Below, in pieces: positions 46,757-56,256 of a stretch of DNA of 64,000 nucleotides (position 1 is the first letter of the stretch; each line of letters begins with the position of its first letter). This stretch comes from Rhizobium sp. BG4 (lineage in GTDB: Bacteria > Pseudomonadota > Alphaproteobacteria > Rhizobiales > Rhizobiaceae), in contig NZ_CP044125.1 in assembly GCF_016864575.1 (NCBI RefSeq), forward strand, positions 2,595,001 to 2,659,000, read 5' to 3'. A model generated the notes under the pieces. That model did no database searches and was not told the origin of the DNA. It saw only the letters and a program-made list of their open reading frames with translations. Position numbers and translations under genes: made by a program.

Positions 46757-48352
46757 ATGGCACCTCGCGTTCTCGTATCCGACGAACTGTCGGAAACCGC
46801 CGTCCAGATTTTCCGTGACCGCGGCGTCGAAGTCGATTTCCAGCCGCAGCTCGGCAAGGACAAGGACAAGCTCGCCGAAATCATCGGCAACTATGACGGC
46901 CTTGCCATCCGTTCGGCCACCAAGGCGACCGAGAAGCTGATCGCCTCGGCGACCAACCTGAAGGTCATCGGCCGCGCCGGCATCGGCGTCGACAATGTCG
47001 ATATCCCGGCTGCATCGCGCCGCGGTATCATTGTCATGAATACGCCTTTCGGCAACTCGATCACCACCGCCGAGCACGCCATCGCGCTGATGTTTGCCGT
47101 TGCCCGCCAGCTGCCGCAGGCCGATGCCTCGACGCAGGCCGGCAAGTGGGAAAAGTCGAAGTTCATGGGTGTCGAAATCACCGGCAAGACGCTCGGCGTC
47201 ATCGGCGCCGGCAATATCGGCGGCATCGTCTGCAAGAAGGCGATTGGCCTCGGCATGCATGTCCTCGCCTATGACCCCTTCCTCTCGGCCGAGCGCGCCC
47301 AGGAAATGGGCGTCACCAAGGTCGAGCTCGACGAGCTGCTCGCCCAGGCTGATTTCATCACCCTCCACGTTCCGATGACGGACAAGACCCGCGGCATTCT
47401 CGGCAAGGAAAACCTCGCCAAGACCAAGCCCGGCGTGCGCATCATCAACTGCGCCCGTGGTGGCCTGGTCGATGAAGCTGCCCTTGCCGAAGCCATCAAG
47501 TCCGGCCATGTCGCCGGTGCCGGTTTCGACGTCTTCGAAGTCGAGCCTGCCAAGGAAAGCCCGCTCTTCGGTCTGCCGAACGTCGTCTGCACGCCGCATC
47601 TGGGCGCATCGACCACCGAGGCCCAGGAGAACGTCGCTCTGCAGGTTGCCGAGCAGATGTCCGACTATCTGGTCAAGGGTGCCGTTTCCAACGCCATCAA
47701 CATGCCGTCGATCACCGCTGAAGAAGCGCCGATCCTGAAGCCGTTCATCAAGCTCGCCGACGTTCTCGGCGCCTTTGTCGGCCAGGTCACCGACGAGCCG
47801 ATTAAGGAAATCGAGATCCTCTATGACGGCGTCACCGCCGGCATGAACACCCGGGCACTCACCTCTGCGACGCTGGCCGGCCTGATCCGCAGCCAGGTTG
47901 CCGATGTGAACATGGTTTCGGCTCCCGTCATGATCAAGGAAAAGGGCATCGTCCTTTCCGAAGTCAAGCGCGACAAGACCGGCGTCTATGACGGTTATAT
48001 CAAGCTGACGGTGAAGACCGACACGATGACGCGCTCGATTGCCGGTACCGTCTTCTCGGATGGCAAGCCGCGCTTCATCCAGATCAAGGGCATCAACCTC
48101 GACGCCGATGTCGGTTCGCACATGGTCTACATCACCAATACCGACGTTCCCGGCATGATCGGCTTCATCGGCACGACGCTCGGCTCCGCCGGCGTCAACA
48201 TCGCCAACTTCCAGCTCGGCCGTGACAAGCAGGGCGGCGATGCGATCGCGCTGCTCTATGTCGATGGTCCGCTGAGCGATGAAGTTCTGGCGAAGCTGAC
48301 GGCCAATGCGGCGATCCGCCAGGCAAAGCCGCTGGTCTTCGCGGTCGACTGA
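46757..48352 (+). CDS. serA: D-3-phosphoglycerate dehydrogenase
   Basis: 531 residues, the long form. The substrate and NAD domains include VIGRAGIGVDNVDI, the Rossmann GAGNIGG, CARGGLVDEAAL and HLGASTTEAQENV (catalytic His). A regulatory intervening domain (about 320-450) and a C-terminal ACT domain (TNTDVPGMIGFIGTTLG) complete it. It oxidises 3-phosphoglycerate to 3-phosphohydroxypyruvate; the ACT domain suggests feedback by serine. It lies downstream of serC and ends at a strong terminator. Confidence 0.97.
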   Translation: MAPRVLVSDELSETAVQIFRDRGVEVDFQPQLGKDKDKLAEIIGNYDGLAIRSATKATEKLIASATNLKVIGRAGIGVDNVDIPAASRRGIIVMNTPFGNSITTAEHAIALMFAVARQLPQADASTQAGKWEKSKFMGVEITGKTLGVIGAGNIGGIVCKKAIGLGMHVLAYDPFLSAERAQEMGVTKVELDELLAQADFITLHVPMTDKTRGILGKENLAKTKPGVRIINCARGGLVDEAALAEAIKSGHVAGAGFDVFEVEPAKESPLFGLPNVVCTPHLGASTTEAQENVALQVAEQMSDYLVKGAVSNAINMPSITAEEAPILKPFIKLADVLGAFVGQVTDEPIKEIEILYDGVTAGMNTRALTSATLAGLIRSQVADVNMVSAPVMIKEKGIVLSEVKRDKTGVYDGYIKLTVKTDTMTRSIAGTVFSDGKPRFIQIKGINLDADVGSHMVYITNTDVPGMIGFIGTTLGSAGVNIANFQLGRDKQGGDAIALLYVDGPLSDEVLAKLTANAAIRQAKPLVFAVD

Positions 48353-48375
48353 TTTTCCTCCCAGGAAGACAAAGA

Positions 48376-48411
48376 AAAGCCCGGCGCGGGAGACTGCGCC
48401 GGGCTTTTTCG
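48376..48411 (+). terminator. Rho-independent terminator after serA
   Basis: A perfect 12-bp stem (48376-48387 with 48396-48407) with an eight-base loop and a T-run. Flanking A bases on the other side may let it serve the convergent yidB-like gene too. Confidence 0.88.
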
Positions 48412-48422
48412 TGCGATGGGGG

Positions 48423-49010
48423 TCAGGCGCTGATGCTGCCCGCGTCAGGCACGCGGCCCTGCGGCGTCAGCCCATCGACGGCCTGCGGCAATGTTTTCGA
48501 AAGCCGGGCGAGGAGGTCGTCCTTGTTCAGGCCGGTCGCCTTGGCGAGCTCGTCCAGAATGTCGGGGCCGAGCGCCTGGGAGAGCTGGCCGTTGTCGATC
48601 GGTTTGTTCTCTCCAGAGGAAACCCAGGAGTTTGCCGTGTCGCCGAAGCCGTTCTGCTGGAAGTGATCGAGCAGACCGCCAAGGCCGCCGCTCAGGATGC
48701 CGCCGGCGGAATTGCCCTTGAGCAGATCGCCGAGGCCGGTGCTGGCGAGACCGCCGAGCAGGCCGCCCAGTCCGCCAAGGCCACCGGATTGCGTGACACC
48801 GCCACCATCCTGGCCGCCGCCGAGAATGCCGCCAAGCAGGCCACCGAGGCCGCCATCGGCCTGTGGAGCGGCGCCGCCGGGTTGCGCTCCGGAGCCCTGC
48901 GGCTGCCCGCCGCCGGTCATCTCGCGCAGCGTCGCCGTGATGTTGTCGCGGTTCTGGTAGCCCGCAACGGCCAGAATGCCCAGCAATGCCATAAGACTTT
49001 TGCGATCCAT
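48423..49010 (-). CDS. YidB-like (DUF937) protein
   Basis: 195 residues. A short hydrophobic N-terminus (LMALLGILAVAGY) is followed by a long Gly-rich middle made of GGLGGLLGG-type repeats. The C-terminal DUF937 core reads LDHFQQNGFGDTANSWVSSG and LSQALGPDILDELAKATGL. The YidB family has no assigned biochemical role. The Gly-rich region looks like a flexible linker. It stands alone between serA and the metal ATPase. Confidence 0.85.
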   Translation of the reverse strand: MDRKSLMALLGILAVAGYQNRDNITATLREMTGGGQPQGSGAQPGGAAPQADGGLGGLLGGILGGGQDGGGVTQSGGLGGLGGLLGGLASTGLGDLLKGNSAGGILSGGLGGLLDHFQQNGFGDTANSWVSSGENKPIDNGQLSQALGPDILDELAKATGLNKDDLLARLSKTLPQAVDGLTPQGRVPDAGSISA

Positions 49011-49098
49011 GGTGTCCTCCCGCTGAAATCGCCAGGGCGCAGTCCGCCCGCGAGCGTGAATGCGCGACAGGGCAAAATGTTCCGCGGGTCCGGATTTT

Positions 49099-51312
49099 TC
49101 AACGCGCCGGGCGCAACAGACGCAGCGCGTTGATCGTCACCAGAACCGTCGCGCCGGTGTCGGCGAGGATCGCGGGCCAGAGGCCGGTGATGCCGATGAT
49201 CGTCGTCACCAGGAACACGGCCTTCAGACCGAGCGCGATGGTGATGTTCTGGAAGATGTTGCGCATCGTCCGCTGCGAGAGCGCGATCATGGCGGCGACA
49301 TCACCGACGCGGCCGTGGAGGATCGCGGCATCGGCGGTTTCCAGCGCCACATCGGTGCCGCCGCCCATGGCAATGCCGATATCTGCAGCGGCAAGGGCAG
49401 GGGCGTCGTTGATGCCGTCGCCGACCTTGGCGACGGTGAAGCCTTGCTGCTTCAGTTCGCCGACGATCCGCTGCTTGTCTTCAGGCATCAGCTCGGCGCG
49501 CACCTCAATGCCGAGCTGCTCGCCGATCGCCTTGGCGGTGCGGGCGTTGTCGCCGGTCAGCATCACCACCTTGACGCCGCGTGCTGTCAGCGCCTTGAGC
49601 CCGGCTGCCGCATCATCGCGCGGCTCGTCGCGCATGGCGATAACGCCGGCGATCGCGCCGTTGACGAGCAGGATCGAGACCGTCTTGCCTTGATCGTTCA
49701 GCGCCTGGATCGCGCTGTCCTGTTCCGGGCTCAGTTGTTCGCGGACTGCGGCGGGAGAGAAGAGATCGAGCTGCTCGCCTCCGACGCGGCCGGTCATGCC
49801 CTTGCCGGCAATGGCGGCGACTTCGAATGCCGGGGGCACGGGTACCTTGTCTGCCGCTGCGCGGTTGAGGATCGCCAGCGCCAGCGGGTGGCTGGAGCTG
49901 CGCTCCAGCACTGCGGCGCGCGAGAGGACCTGCGCCTCGGTGAAGCTGCCGAAGGCGAGGATGTCGGTGACTTTCGGCTTTCCCTCGGTCAGCGTGCCGG
50001 TCTTGTCGAGCGCTACGGCGGTGATCTTGCCGAGACCTTCCAGAACGGCGCCACCCTTCAGCAGCAGGCCGCGGCGAGCACCGGAGGAGAGCGATGCGGC
50101 GATGGCGGCGGGGGTGGAGATGACGAGCGCGCAGGGGCAGCCGATCAGCAGGATGGCAAGGCCCTTGTAGACCCATTCGCTCCAGGAACCACCGGCAACG
50201 AGCGGCGGCAGGACGGCGACGAGCGCGGCGACCGCGACGACGCCCGGCGTGTAATAGCGCGAGAAGCGGTCGATGAAGCGCTCCGTCGGTGCCTTGGATT
50301 CCTGGGCTTCTTCTACCAGCTTGACGACGCGGGCGATGGTATTGTCGGCAGCGGCGGCGGAGACGCGGATACGAAGCGCCGTGTCGCCATTCACGGTGCC
50401 GGCGAAGACCGTATCGTCGGGTCCCTTGCGAACGGGAACGCTTTCGCCAGTCACCGGCGATTCATCGATGGCGCTTTCGCCGGAGACGATGATGCCGTCG
50501 GCGGAGATGCGATCGCCGGGGCGCACGAGAATGATCGAGCCGACGGCGAGGGCTTCGGCGGGAACTTCGCGTGTCGCGCCGTTTTCTTCCAGCAATGCGC
50601 TCTTCGGGACCAGCGTCGTCAGTGACTGGATGCTGGCGCGGGCGCGGCCTGCCGCAACGCCTTCGAGCAATTCGCCGACAAGGAAGAGGAAGACGACGGC
50701 CGCGGCTTCTTCGGCGGCATTGATGATGACGGCGCCGACGGCAGCGATGGTCATCAGCATCTCGATCGAGAAGGGTGTGCCGGCAAGCGCTGCCATGACC
50801 GCGCGCCGCGCGATCGGGATCAGGCCGATCAGCATGGCGACAGTGAAGGCATAGGCAGAGATCTGTGGCAGGAGATGGCCGGCCGCATAGGCGACTGCGA
50901 AAGCGATGCCGGACAGGATGGTGAGCTGGCCCTTCCGGCTTTTCCACCATGGACCGTCCATCGGCGCATGGTCGTGGCCGTGCAGCCCTTCGATTTCCGC
51001 GTGGTCGTGGTCATGGTGGGAGTGATCGTGACCGGCGTGGTCATGATCGTGATGCGCGGGAGATGACGGGGCAGGGGCGCTCTGCTTGCCGAGCGGCATG
51101 GGGACGACGGAGTAGCCGAGCCCCGTCACACGCTTCTCGATGGCGCCGAGATCGCTGCTGCCGTCGTGGCTGACGGTCATCGTGCCCGCGGTAACCGAGA
51201 CGGCGACATCCTCGACGCCGGGAAGGCGGCGAACGGCCGTGTCGATCTTCGATGCGCAGGAGGCGCAATCCATGCCGCCGACGCGGTATTTTGCCTGAGA
51301 TGTTACAGCCAT
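49099..51312 (-). CDS. zntA: Zn/Cd/Pb-exporting P1B-type ATPase (ZntA/CadA-like)
   Basis: 737 residues. An N-terminal HMA domain has the metal motif GMDCASC. An unusually His/Asp-rich linker of about 35 residues (alternating H and D, near 85-120) follows, then the membrane domain with the ion-binding CPC in LIGCPCALVISTP. The catalytic domains have the phosphorylated Asp in DKTGTLTEG, the HP motif in SSSHPLA and the hinge GDGINDAPAL. CPC with a GMDC HMA and the His-rich segment favours zinc and cadmium over copper. The ATG at 51312 is preferred over 51330. It is divergent from a ZntR-like regulator with a dyad operator between. Confidence 0.93.
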   Translation of the reverse strand: MAVTSQAKYRVGGMDCASCASKIDTAVRRLPGVEDVAVSVTAGTMTVSHDGSSDLGAIEKRVTGLGYSVVPMPLGKQSAPAPSSPAHHDHDHAGHDHSHHDHDHAEIEGLHGHDHAPMDGPWWKSRKGQLTILSGIAFAVAYAAGHLLPQISAYAFTVAMLIGLIPIARRAVMAALAGTPFSIEMLMTIAAVGAVIINAAEEAAAVVFLFLVGELLEGVAAGRARASIQSLTTLVPKSALLEENGATREVPAEALAVGSIILVRPGDRISADGIIVSGESAIDESPVTGESVPVRKGPDDTVFAGTVNGDTALRIRVSAAAADNTIARVVKLVEEAQESKAPTERFIDRFSRYYTPGVVAVAALVAVLPPLVAGGSWSEWVYKGLAILLIGCPCALVISTPAAIAASLSSGARRGLLLKGGAVLEGLGKITAVALDKTGTLTEGKPKVTDILAFGSFTEAQVLSRAAVLERSSSHPLALAILNRAAADKVPVPPAFEVAAIAGKGMTGRVGGEQLDLFSPAAVREQLSPEQDSAIQALNDQGKTVSILLVNGAIAGVIAMRDEPRDDAAAGLKALTARGVKVVMLTGDNARTAKAIGEQLGIEVRAELMPEDKQRIVGELKQQGFTVAKVGDGINDAPALAAADIGIAMGGGTDVALETADAAILHGRVGDVAAMIALSQRTMRNIFQNITIALGLKAVFLVTTIIGITGLWPAILADTGATVLVTINALRLLRPAR

Positions 51313-51342
51313 GATCCGGTTCCTTGTCATCTACCGGTGTTC

Positions 51343-51373
51343 TTCCTACATCCTCTAGCGACTAGAGGTGCAA
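51343..51373 (-). promoter_or_regulatory. MerR-type operator and promoter of the metal ATPase
   Basis: A perfect 7-3-7 dyad (51352-51358 and 51362-51368, CCTCTAG/CTAGAGG) lies within the spacer of a minus-strand promoter: TTGCAC at 51373-51368 and TAGGAA at 51348-51343, 19 bases apart. An over-long 19-base spacer with a central dyad is the hallmark of promoters activated by MerR-family proteins. The dyad ends 14 bases before the regulator's own ATG, so it probably also represses itself. Confidence 0.7.
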
Positions 51374-51382
51374 GAGGCGATC

Positions 51383-51805
51383 ATGAAAAAGATCACTATC
51401 GGAGATGCTGCGCGCCAGAGCGGCGTCAAGGTGCCGACCATCCGGTACTACGAGGGCATCGGGTTGCTTGCCGCGCCGGTTCGCAGCGAAGGCAACCAGC
51501 GCTCCTATGAGCCCGAGGACGTCAGGCGCCTCGCCTTCATCCGCCATGCGCGCGAACTCGGCTTCGAGGTCGATGCGATCAGGACGTTGCTGACGCTGCA
51601 GGACGATCCGCATCAATCCTGCGCCTCGGCCGATGCGATTGCCAAGGCGCGGCTGGCGGAGGTCGAGCAGCGCATCCGCAGCCTGACGGCGCTGAAGGCG
51701 GAGCTTGAAGTCATGGTCGAGGGCTGCGGGCACGGCCGCGTCGATCAGTGCCGGGTGATCGAGATCCTTGCCGATCATGGCCAGTGCACGCATCACCAGC
51801 ATTGA
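51383..51805 (+). CDS. MerR-family metal-responsive regulator (ZntR-like)
   Basis: 140 residues. The N-terminal winged helix (ITIGDAARQSGVKVPTIRYY, then EGIGLLAAPVRSEGNQRSY) is typical of MerR. A dimerisation helix follows, then a C-terminal metal loop with cysteines in QSCASADA, GCGHGR, DQCRVIE and GQCTHH. The positions of the first two sets correspond to the zinc ligands of ZntR; the Cys/His tail may add a further site. It should activate the divergent zntA gene when zinc, cadmium or lead is in excess. The start at ATG 51383 is fixed by the conserved MKKITIGDAA. Confidence 0.9.
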   Translation: MKKITIGDAARQSGVKVPTIRYYEGIGLLAAPVRSEGNQRSYEPEDVRRLAFIRHARELGFEVDAIRTLLTLQDDPHQSCASADAIAKARLAEVEQRIRSLTALKAELEVMVEGCGHGRVDQCRVIEILADHGQCTHHQH

Positions 51806-51890
51806 CCGGGCGCCAAGTGGCGCAAAGTAGAGATCGAACTTCCTCTATGCATCTTTTGCGCGATCCGGCGGCATAAATCTATCCGAGGCT

Positions 51891-51905
51891 GCTTATTAAA
51901 TAAGC
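51891..51905. promoter_or_regulatory. Palindrome upstream of the PAS-GGDEF-EAL gene
   Basis: A perfect 7-1-7 inverted repeat, GCTTATT-A-AATAAGC, 95 bases before the ATG at 52000, in a locally AT-rich leader. It may be an operator. No matching regulator is identified. Confidence 0.3.
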
Positions 51906-51999
51906 GATCGCACAAAGTTTATGCATCCTATCATTTTGAATTTATTCAGCTTTTTGCGTTACAACATCGCGGTCCGCTGTTTGTATCCGAAAAGACTTC

Positions 52000-54084
52000 A
52001 TGGCCCCCACCACGACGAAGACCGATGAATTTCAAGTTCCGAACGACGACTTCCGGTCGTTGTTCGAAACCCATCCGTCACCGATGTGGGTCTATGATCC
52101 CCGGACGCTGCGCTTCCTCATCGTCAACAATGCCGCCCATGATCTCTACGGCTATTCGGCCGAGCAGTTCCGGGAAATGACCGTGCTCGACATCCGCCCG
52201 CCGGCCGAACGCGAGCGGATGATGACTGCCGTTCAGGGGCGTACCGATATCGAGCGCGCCGAGCGCTGGACGCATCTGAAGGCGACCGGCGAGGCATTCG
52301 AAGTTTTGACCTATGGCCGCGAGGTGCGGTTCGACGGCGGCGATGCCATTCTCGCCATCGTGCAGGATCGGAGCGAGGTGAATGCCGCAAGGCGGCAGGT
52401 CACCGATACCCGCTCGCTGCTCGACAGCATCGTCGACAACCTGCCGGTCGGCGTCTTCGTCAAGGATATGGAAGACGACGGGCGTTATGTGCTGTTCAAC
52501 CGGCAGAGCGCGGCGATCGCCGAAATGCCGGGCCGCGAGATCGTCGGCAAGACCGATCGTATGGTGTTCCGCGACAAGACCGGCTTCTTCCGCGAGCAGG
52601 ACCGGCAAGTGCTGGATGAAGACATCACCGTGACCTTCGAAGAAACGGTGCCGAAGCGCGGCGGCGGGCACCGCCTGCTGAAGACGGTGAAGCGGGCGCT
52701 GCCGGCGGCGGAGGGCAGGGCGCGGCGTTATCTGCTTGGCATCTCGCAGGACGTGACCGAGGAGCGCGCTTTCGAGGCGAAGCTCGCGCATCTCGCCATG
52801 CATGACGCGCTGACCGGGCTGCCGAACCGCGCTGCCTTCGCGGATTTCATCGAGAGCCACGCGGTTGCGGCCACTGCCGAGGCGCCAGTGGCGCTGCTTT
52901 ATCTCGATGTCGACCATTTCAAGCTCATCAATGACAGCAAGGGTCATGCGGCCGGCGATGCTCTGCTCTGCCAGGTGGCGAAACGGCTGCAGATGCTGGT
53001 CGAGGATGGCGATCTCGTCGCCCGGCTCGGCGGTGATGAGTTTGCCGTTGTACTCAAGGGCGGCGATTGCGGCCGCACCAAGCGGTTTGCCGAGCAGCTG
53101 CTTGCCGTTCTGAGCGCCCCCTTCGATCTCGATGGCAGCAACGAGCATGTGACCTGCTCGATCGGCGTGGCGCTCGCGCCACAGCAGGCGGGCGATGCCG
53201 ATGTGCTGATGCGCCATGCCGACCTGGCGCTTTACGCCGCCAAGGAAAGCGGCCGCTCGACCTATCGCTTCTACGAGGCCGAGATGCGGCTGGAGGCGGA
53301 ACGGCGCCACCAGCTGACGGCAGAGCTGCGCGATGCGCTAGAGAAGGATCAGTTCGAGCTGTACTACCAGCCGATCGTCCAGGCTGCGACGGGGCGGCTT
53401 GCCGGGTTCGAGGCATTGATCCGCTGGCGTCATCCGGCCCGCGGGCTCGTGGCGCCGATGGAATTCATCCCGATCGCCGAGGATACCGGGCTGATCGTGC
53501 CGATCGGCGAGTGGGTGCTGCGCGAGGCCTGCCGGGCCGCGGCGTCCTGGCCGGAGTATCTGAAGATCGCCGTCAATCTCTCGGTCTGTCAGTTCCGCCA
53601 CAACACGCTGTTGGCAACCGTCGTCTCGGCGCTCAGCGACAGCGGCCTGCAGCCGCAGCGGCTGGAAATCGAGATCACCGAATCCGTCTTCCTGGCCGAT
53701 GTCGAGCAGAGCCTGCCGCTGCTCAGGGCGCTGAAGGAGCTGGGCATCCGCATCGCCATCGACGATTTCGGCACCGGCTATTCCTCGTTCAGCTATCTGC
53801 GTGCCTTCGCCTTCGACAAGATCAAGCTCGACCGCAGCTTCGTCGCCGGCATGGAGAGCGATCCGGGCAATCTTGCGATCATCCGCGCCGTCGCGGGTAT
53901 CGGCTCCGGCTTCAACGCGGTGACGCTGGCCGAGGGCATCGAGACCGAAGAGCAGCTGGACAGGTTGCGCCAGGAAGGTTTTGCCGAGGTGCAGGGCTAT
54001 CTGCTCGGCAAGCCGATGCCGCAGCGCGAGGCCGAGCGGCTGATCGATGCCGAAGCGCCGCTAAAGCGCGCCGCCCACGGTTGA
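52000..54084 (+). CDS. PAS-PAS-GGDEF-EAL cyclic-di-GMP signalling protein
   Basis: 694 residues with no membrane helix. Two PAS-type sensor domains (about 15-130 and 138-255) precede a GGDEF domain (about 265-425) with an intact [11 protein letters not shown]. An EAL domain (about 440-690) follows, with [27 protein letters not shown] and [16 protein letters not shown]. Both catalytic motifs are complete, so it could make or break c-di-GMP, with one activity probably controlled by the PAS ligand. Its end overlaps the convergent LysR gene by 24 bases. Confidence 0.93.
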   Translation: MAPTTTKTDEFQVPNDDFRSLFETHPSPMWVYDPRTLRFLIVNNAAHDLYGYSAEQFREMTVLDIRPPAERERMMTAVQGRTDIERAERWTHLKATGEAFEVLTYGREVRFDGGDAILAIVQDRSEVNAARRQVTDTRSLLDSIVDNLPVGVFVKDMEDDGRYVLFNRQSAAIAEMPGREIVGKTDRMVFRDKTGFFREQDRQVLDEDITVTFEETVPKRGGGHRLLKTVKRALPAAEGRARRYLLGISQDVTEERAFEAKLAHLAMHDALTGLPNRAAFADFIESHAVAATAEAPVALLYLDVDHFKLINDSKGHAAGDALLCQVAKRLQMLVEDGDLVARLGGDEFAVVLKGGDCGRTKRFAEQLLAVLSAPFDLDGSNEHVTCSIGVALAPQQAGDADVLMRHADLALYAAKESGRSTYRFYEAEMRLEAERRHQLTAELRDALEKDQFELYYQPIVQAATGRLAGFEALIRWRHPARGLVAPMEFIPIAEDTGLIVPIGEWVLREACRAAASWPEYLKIAVNLSVCQFRHNTLLATVVSALSDSGLQPQRLEIEITESVFLADVEQSLPLLRALKELGIRIAIDDFGTGYSSFSYLRAFAFDKIKLDRSFVAGMESDPGNLAIIRAVAGIGSGFNAVTLAEGIETEEQLDRLRQEGFAEVQGYLLGKPMPQREAERLIDAEAPLKRAAHG

Positions 54085-54954
54085 GATCATCGCATCGAAG
54101 GCATCCGCCGCCTTGCTGCGATAGCGCTCCTCATGCCGCAGCAGGAAGAATGGCCGTGGCAGCGGCGTTACCGCCACTTCGGCGATCGATCCGCTCTTCA
54201 GAAACGGCGCGGCGATGCTGCGCGACATCAGCGTCGCGCCCAAACCTGCCTCGACGGCGCCGATGATTGGCTCGTTGGCGGGCATCATCAGCGCCACGTC
54301 GAGCGCTGCAAGCGTCATGCCCTTCGCCTCGATCATGCTCTCGAATGCGTGGCGGGTGCCGGATCCCGCCTCGCGCACCACCCAGGACGTCTGTTTGAAA
54401 TCCTTCACACGGCGCGGCTTGCCATCTGCCCACGGGTGGTCGCGGCCGACGATGACGATCATCTCGTCGATCGCCACTTGCCGGGCTGCGACGCCGCGCC
54501 TCTCCTCCCGCCACTCGATCAGCCCGATTTCCGCCTTGCCGTTCATAACGGCATCGGCGGTGTCCGCCGTATTGCCGATGCCGACATTGAGCTTGATGCC
54601 GGGATAGCGGCTGCGATAGGCGGCGAGCTTCGGCCCCAGCCAATGGGCGGCGACCGTCTGGCTAGTGGCGATCGACAGCTCGCCATGCATCAGGCCCGAG
54701 AGATCCATCAGCGCCGCTTCCGCCGCCCGGGCGCTCGCCAATACCTGCTGCGCTTCTTTCAGGAACAACTGGCCGGTCTGGTTGAGAACTATCGAGCGGC
54801 CGACGCGATCGAACAACGTCACGCCATGGCGCGTTTCCAGCGCCGTGATCGCGGCGCTGACGGCCGATTGCGTCATGTTCAGATGTTCCGCGGCCCGCGT
54901 CACATGCTGGCGGGCGGCGACTTCGACGAAGATGCGGAGCTGTTCCAAGGTCAT
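54061..54954 (-). CDS. LysR-family transcriptional regulator
   Basis: 297 residues. The N-terminal winged helix ([20 protein letters not shown], then [20 protein letters not shown]) and the periplasmic-binding-protein-like effector domain (about 90-295) are complete. Sequence style is close to regulators that sit beside transporters of small inorganic or organic anions. The ATG at 54954 is set by the family start. It is divergent from the TDT transporter gene, its likely target. Effector unknown. Confidence 0.9.
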   Translation of the reverse strand: MTLEQLRIFVEVAARQHVTRAAEHLNMTQSAVSAAITALETRHGVTLFDRVGRSIVLNQTGQLFLKEAQQVLASARAAEAALMDLSGLMHGELSIATSQTVAAHWLGPKLAAYRSRYPGIKLNVGIGNTADTADAVMNGKAEIGLIEWREERRGVAARQVAIDEMIVIVGRDHPWADGKPRRVKDFKQTSWVVREAGSGTRHAFESMIEAKGMTLAALDVALMMPANEPIIGAVEAGLGATLMSRSIAAPFLKSGSIAEVAVTPLPRPFFLLRHEERYRSKAADAFDAMISTVGGAL

Positions 54955-54958
54955 ATGT

Positions 54959-54971
54959 TCGATTTTATCGA
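54959..54971. promoter_or_regulatory. Short palindrome between lysR and the TDT transporter gene
   Basis: TCGAT-TTT-ATCGA, a 5-3-5 inverted repeat directly upstream of the LysR start codon and about 80 bases before the transporter start. It could be an autoregulatory LysR site, though it does not contain a clean T-N11-A. Confidence 0.25.
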
Positions 54972-55050
54972 ATGAAATGACAATTACAATTCGTTGGAAG
55001 CGATTAATTGAGGCGTTTATTCGTGATGCCAGAAAGACGAGGCAAGCGGC

Positions 55051-56179
55051 ATGACCATTCTCATGAAAATCGAAACCGACGGTATCTCCAGCGAGGGCCT
55101 GCGGATCATCCGCCATTTCACCCCCAACTGGTTCGCGGCGACGATGGGCACCGGGATCCTTGGTGTCTGTTTGGCGCAGTTTCCGTCAGCCCCCGTGCTC
55201 TACAGTGTGGGCGAGGTACTGTGGATCCTGAACATCCTGCTCTTTGCGGGGCTGACCGCGATCTATGCCGCGAAATGGGTTCTCTACCCCGCGGATGCCC
55301 AGCGCGTCCTCAATCATCCGGTGCTGTCGATGTTCTTCGGCTGCATTCCGATGGGCTTGCCACCATCATCAACGGCTTCGTGATCTTCGGTGTGCCGCTG
55401 ATGGGCGATACGGCGATCGAGATCGCCGAGGTACTCTGGTGGCTCGATGCGGTGCTGGCTGTGCTCGCTGGTCTCTCCATCCCCTTTGCGATGTTCACGC
55501 GCCAGCAGCACGCGATCCATGAGATGACCGGCGTCTGGCTGTTGCCGGTCGTTGCCTCGGAGGTCACCGCAGGCGGCGGCGCGCTGCTGATCCCGCATCT
55601 TGCGGGGGATGGCGCGCAGTTCACCATGCTGTTCACCAGCTATGTGCTCTGGGCATGCTCGGTGCCGCTGGCGCTTGGTATCCTCGTCATCCTCTTCCTG
55701 CGCATGGCGCTGCACAAGCTGCCGCCGGCCAGCATGGGCGCGACCGGGTTTCTGGCGCTTGGCCCGATCGGCACCGGTGCCTTCGGCCTCGCACTTTTTG
55801 CCGCCAATAGCGGCGGCGTGCTGGCGGCAAGAGGGCTTGGCGACCTGGCCTCCGCCATGGCCGGTGCAAGCCTGCTCGGTGCCGTGCTTCTCTGGGGCTA
55901 CGGGCTCTGGTGGCTGGCGATCGCCATTGCGACGACCGCAAGCCATGCCCGCGGCGGCCAGCTGCCTTTCAATCTCGGCTGGTGGGCCTTCACCTTTCCG
56001 ATCGGGGTCTATGCGGTCGCTACTCTGCGCCTTGGCCAGCTTCTCGCATTTCCGCTGCTGACCTGGCTTGGCGCAGCGCTCGTTGCAGCTCTTGCGATGA
56101 TCTGGATCGTCGTCAGCCTGAAGACGCTATCAGGCGCGCTGAAGGCTTCCTTTTCGCGGATCCCTGCCTCGATAACTGA
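55051..56179 (+). pseudogene. TDT/SLAC1-family anion transporter with two apparent frameshifts
   Basis: The gene should encode about 376 residues with ten membrane helices, of the TehA/SLAC1 family that carries tellurite, sulfite, C4-dicarboxylates or other anions. The first part (HFTPNWFAATMGTGILGVCL ... FFGCIPMGL) ends in another frame at 55383. The next part (ATIINGFVIFGVPLMGD onward) continues one frame over, joined near 55359 if one base is added. Near 56138 a second added base changes the end from a read-through tail (stop 56246, running across the terminator) to KGFLFADPCLDN and a stop at 56179, just before the hairpin. Both sites are G runs that look one base short. It is divergent from lysR. 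Confidence 0.75.
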
Positions 56180-56190
56180 ATGGCCGGACG

Positions 56191-56226
56191 GAGCCGGAGC
56201 AGTCTTTTTGATCTCCGGCTCTTTTC
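56191..56226 (+). terminator. Rho-independent terminator after the TDT gene
   Basis: A perfect 9-bp stem (56191-56199 with 56213-56221) with a 13-base loop, then TTTT. It lies 11 bases after the restored stop at 56179, which supports that stop as the true end of the transporter gene. Confidence 0.75.
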
Positions 56227-56256
56227 TATGCTGCGCTGCACCCTAGCTCCCGGGGC

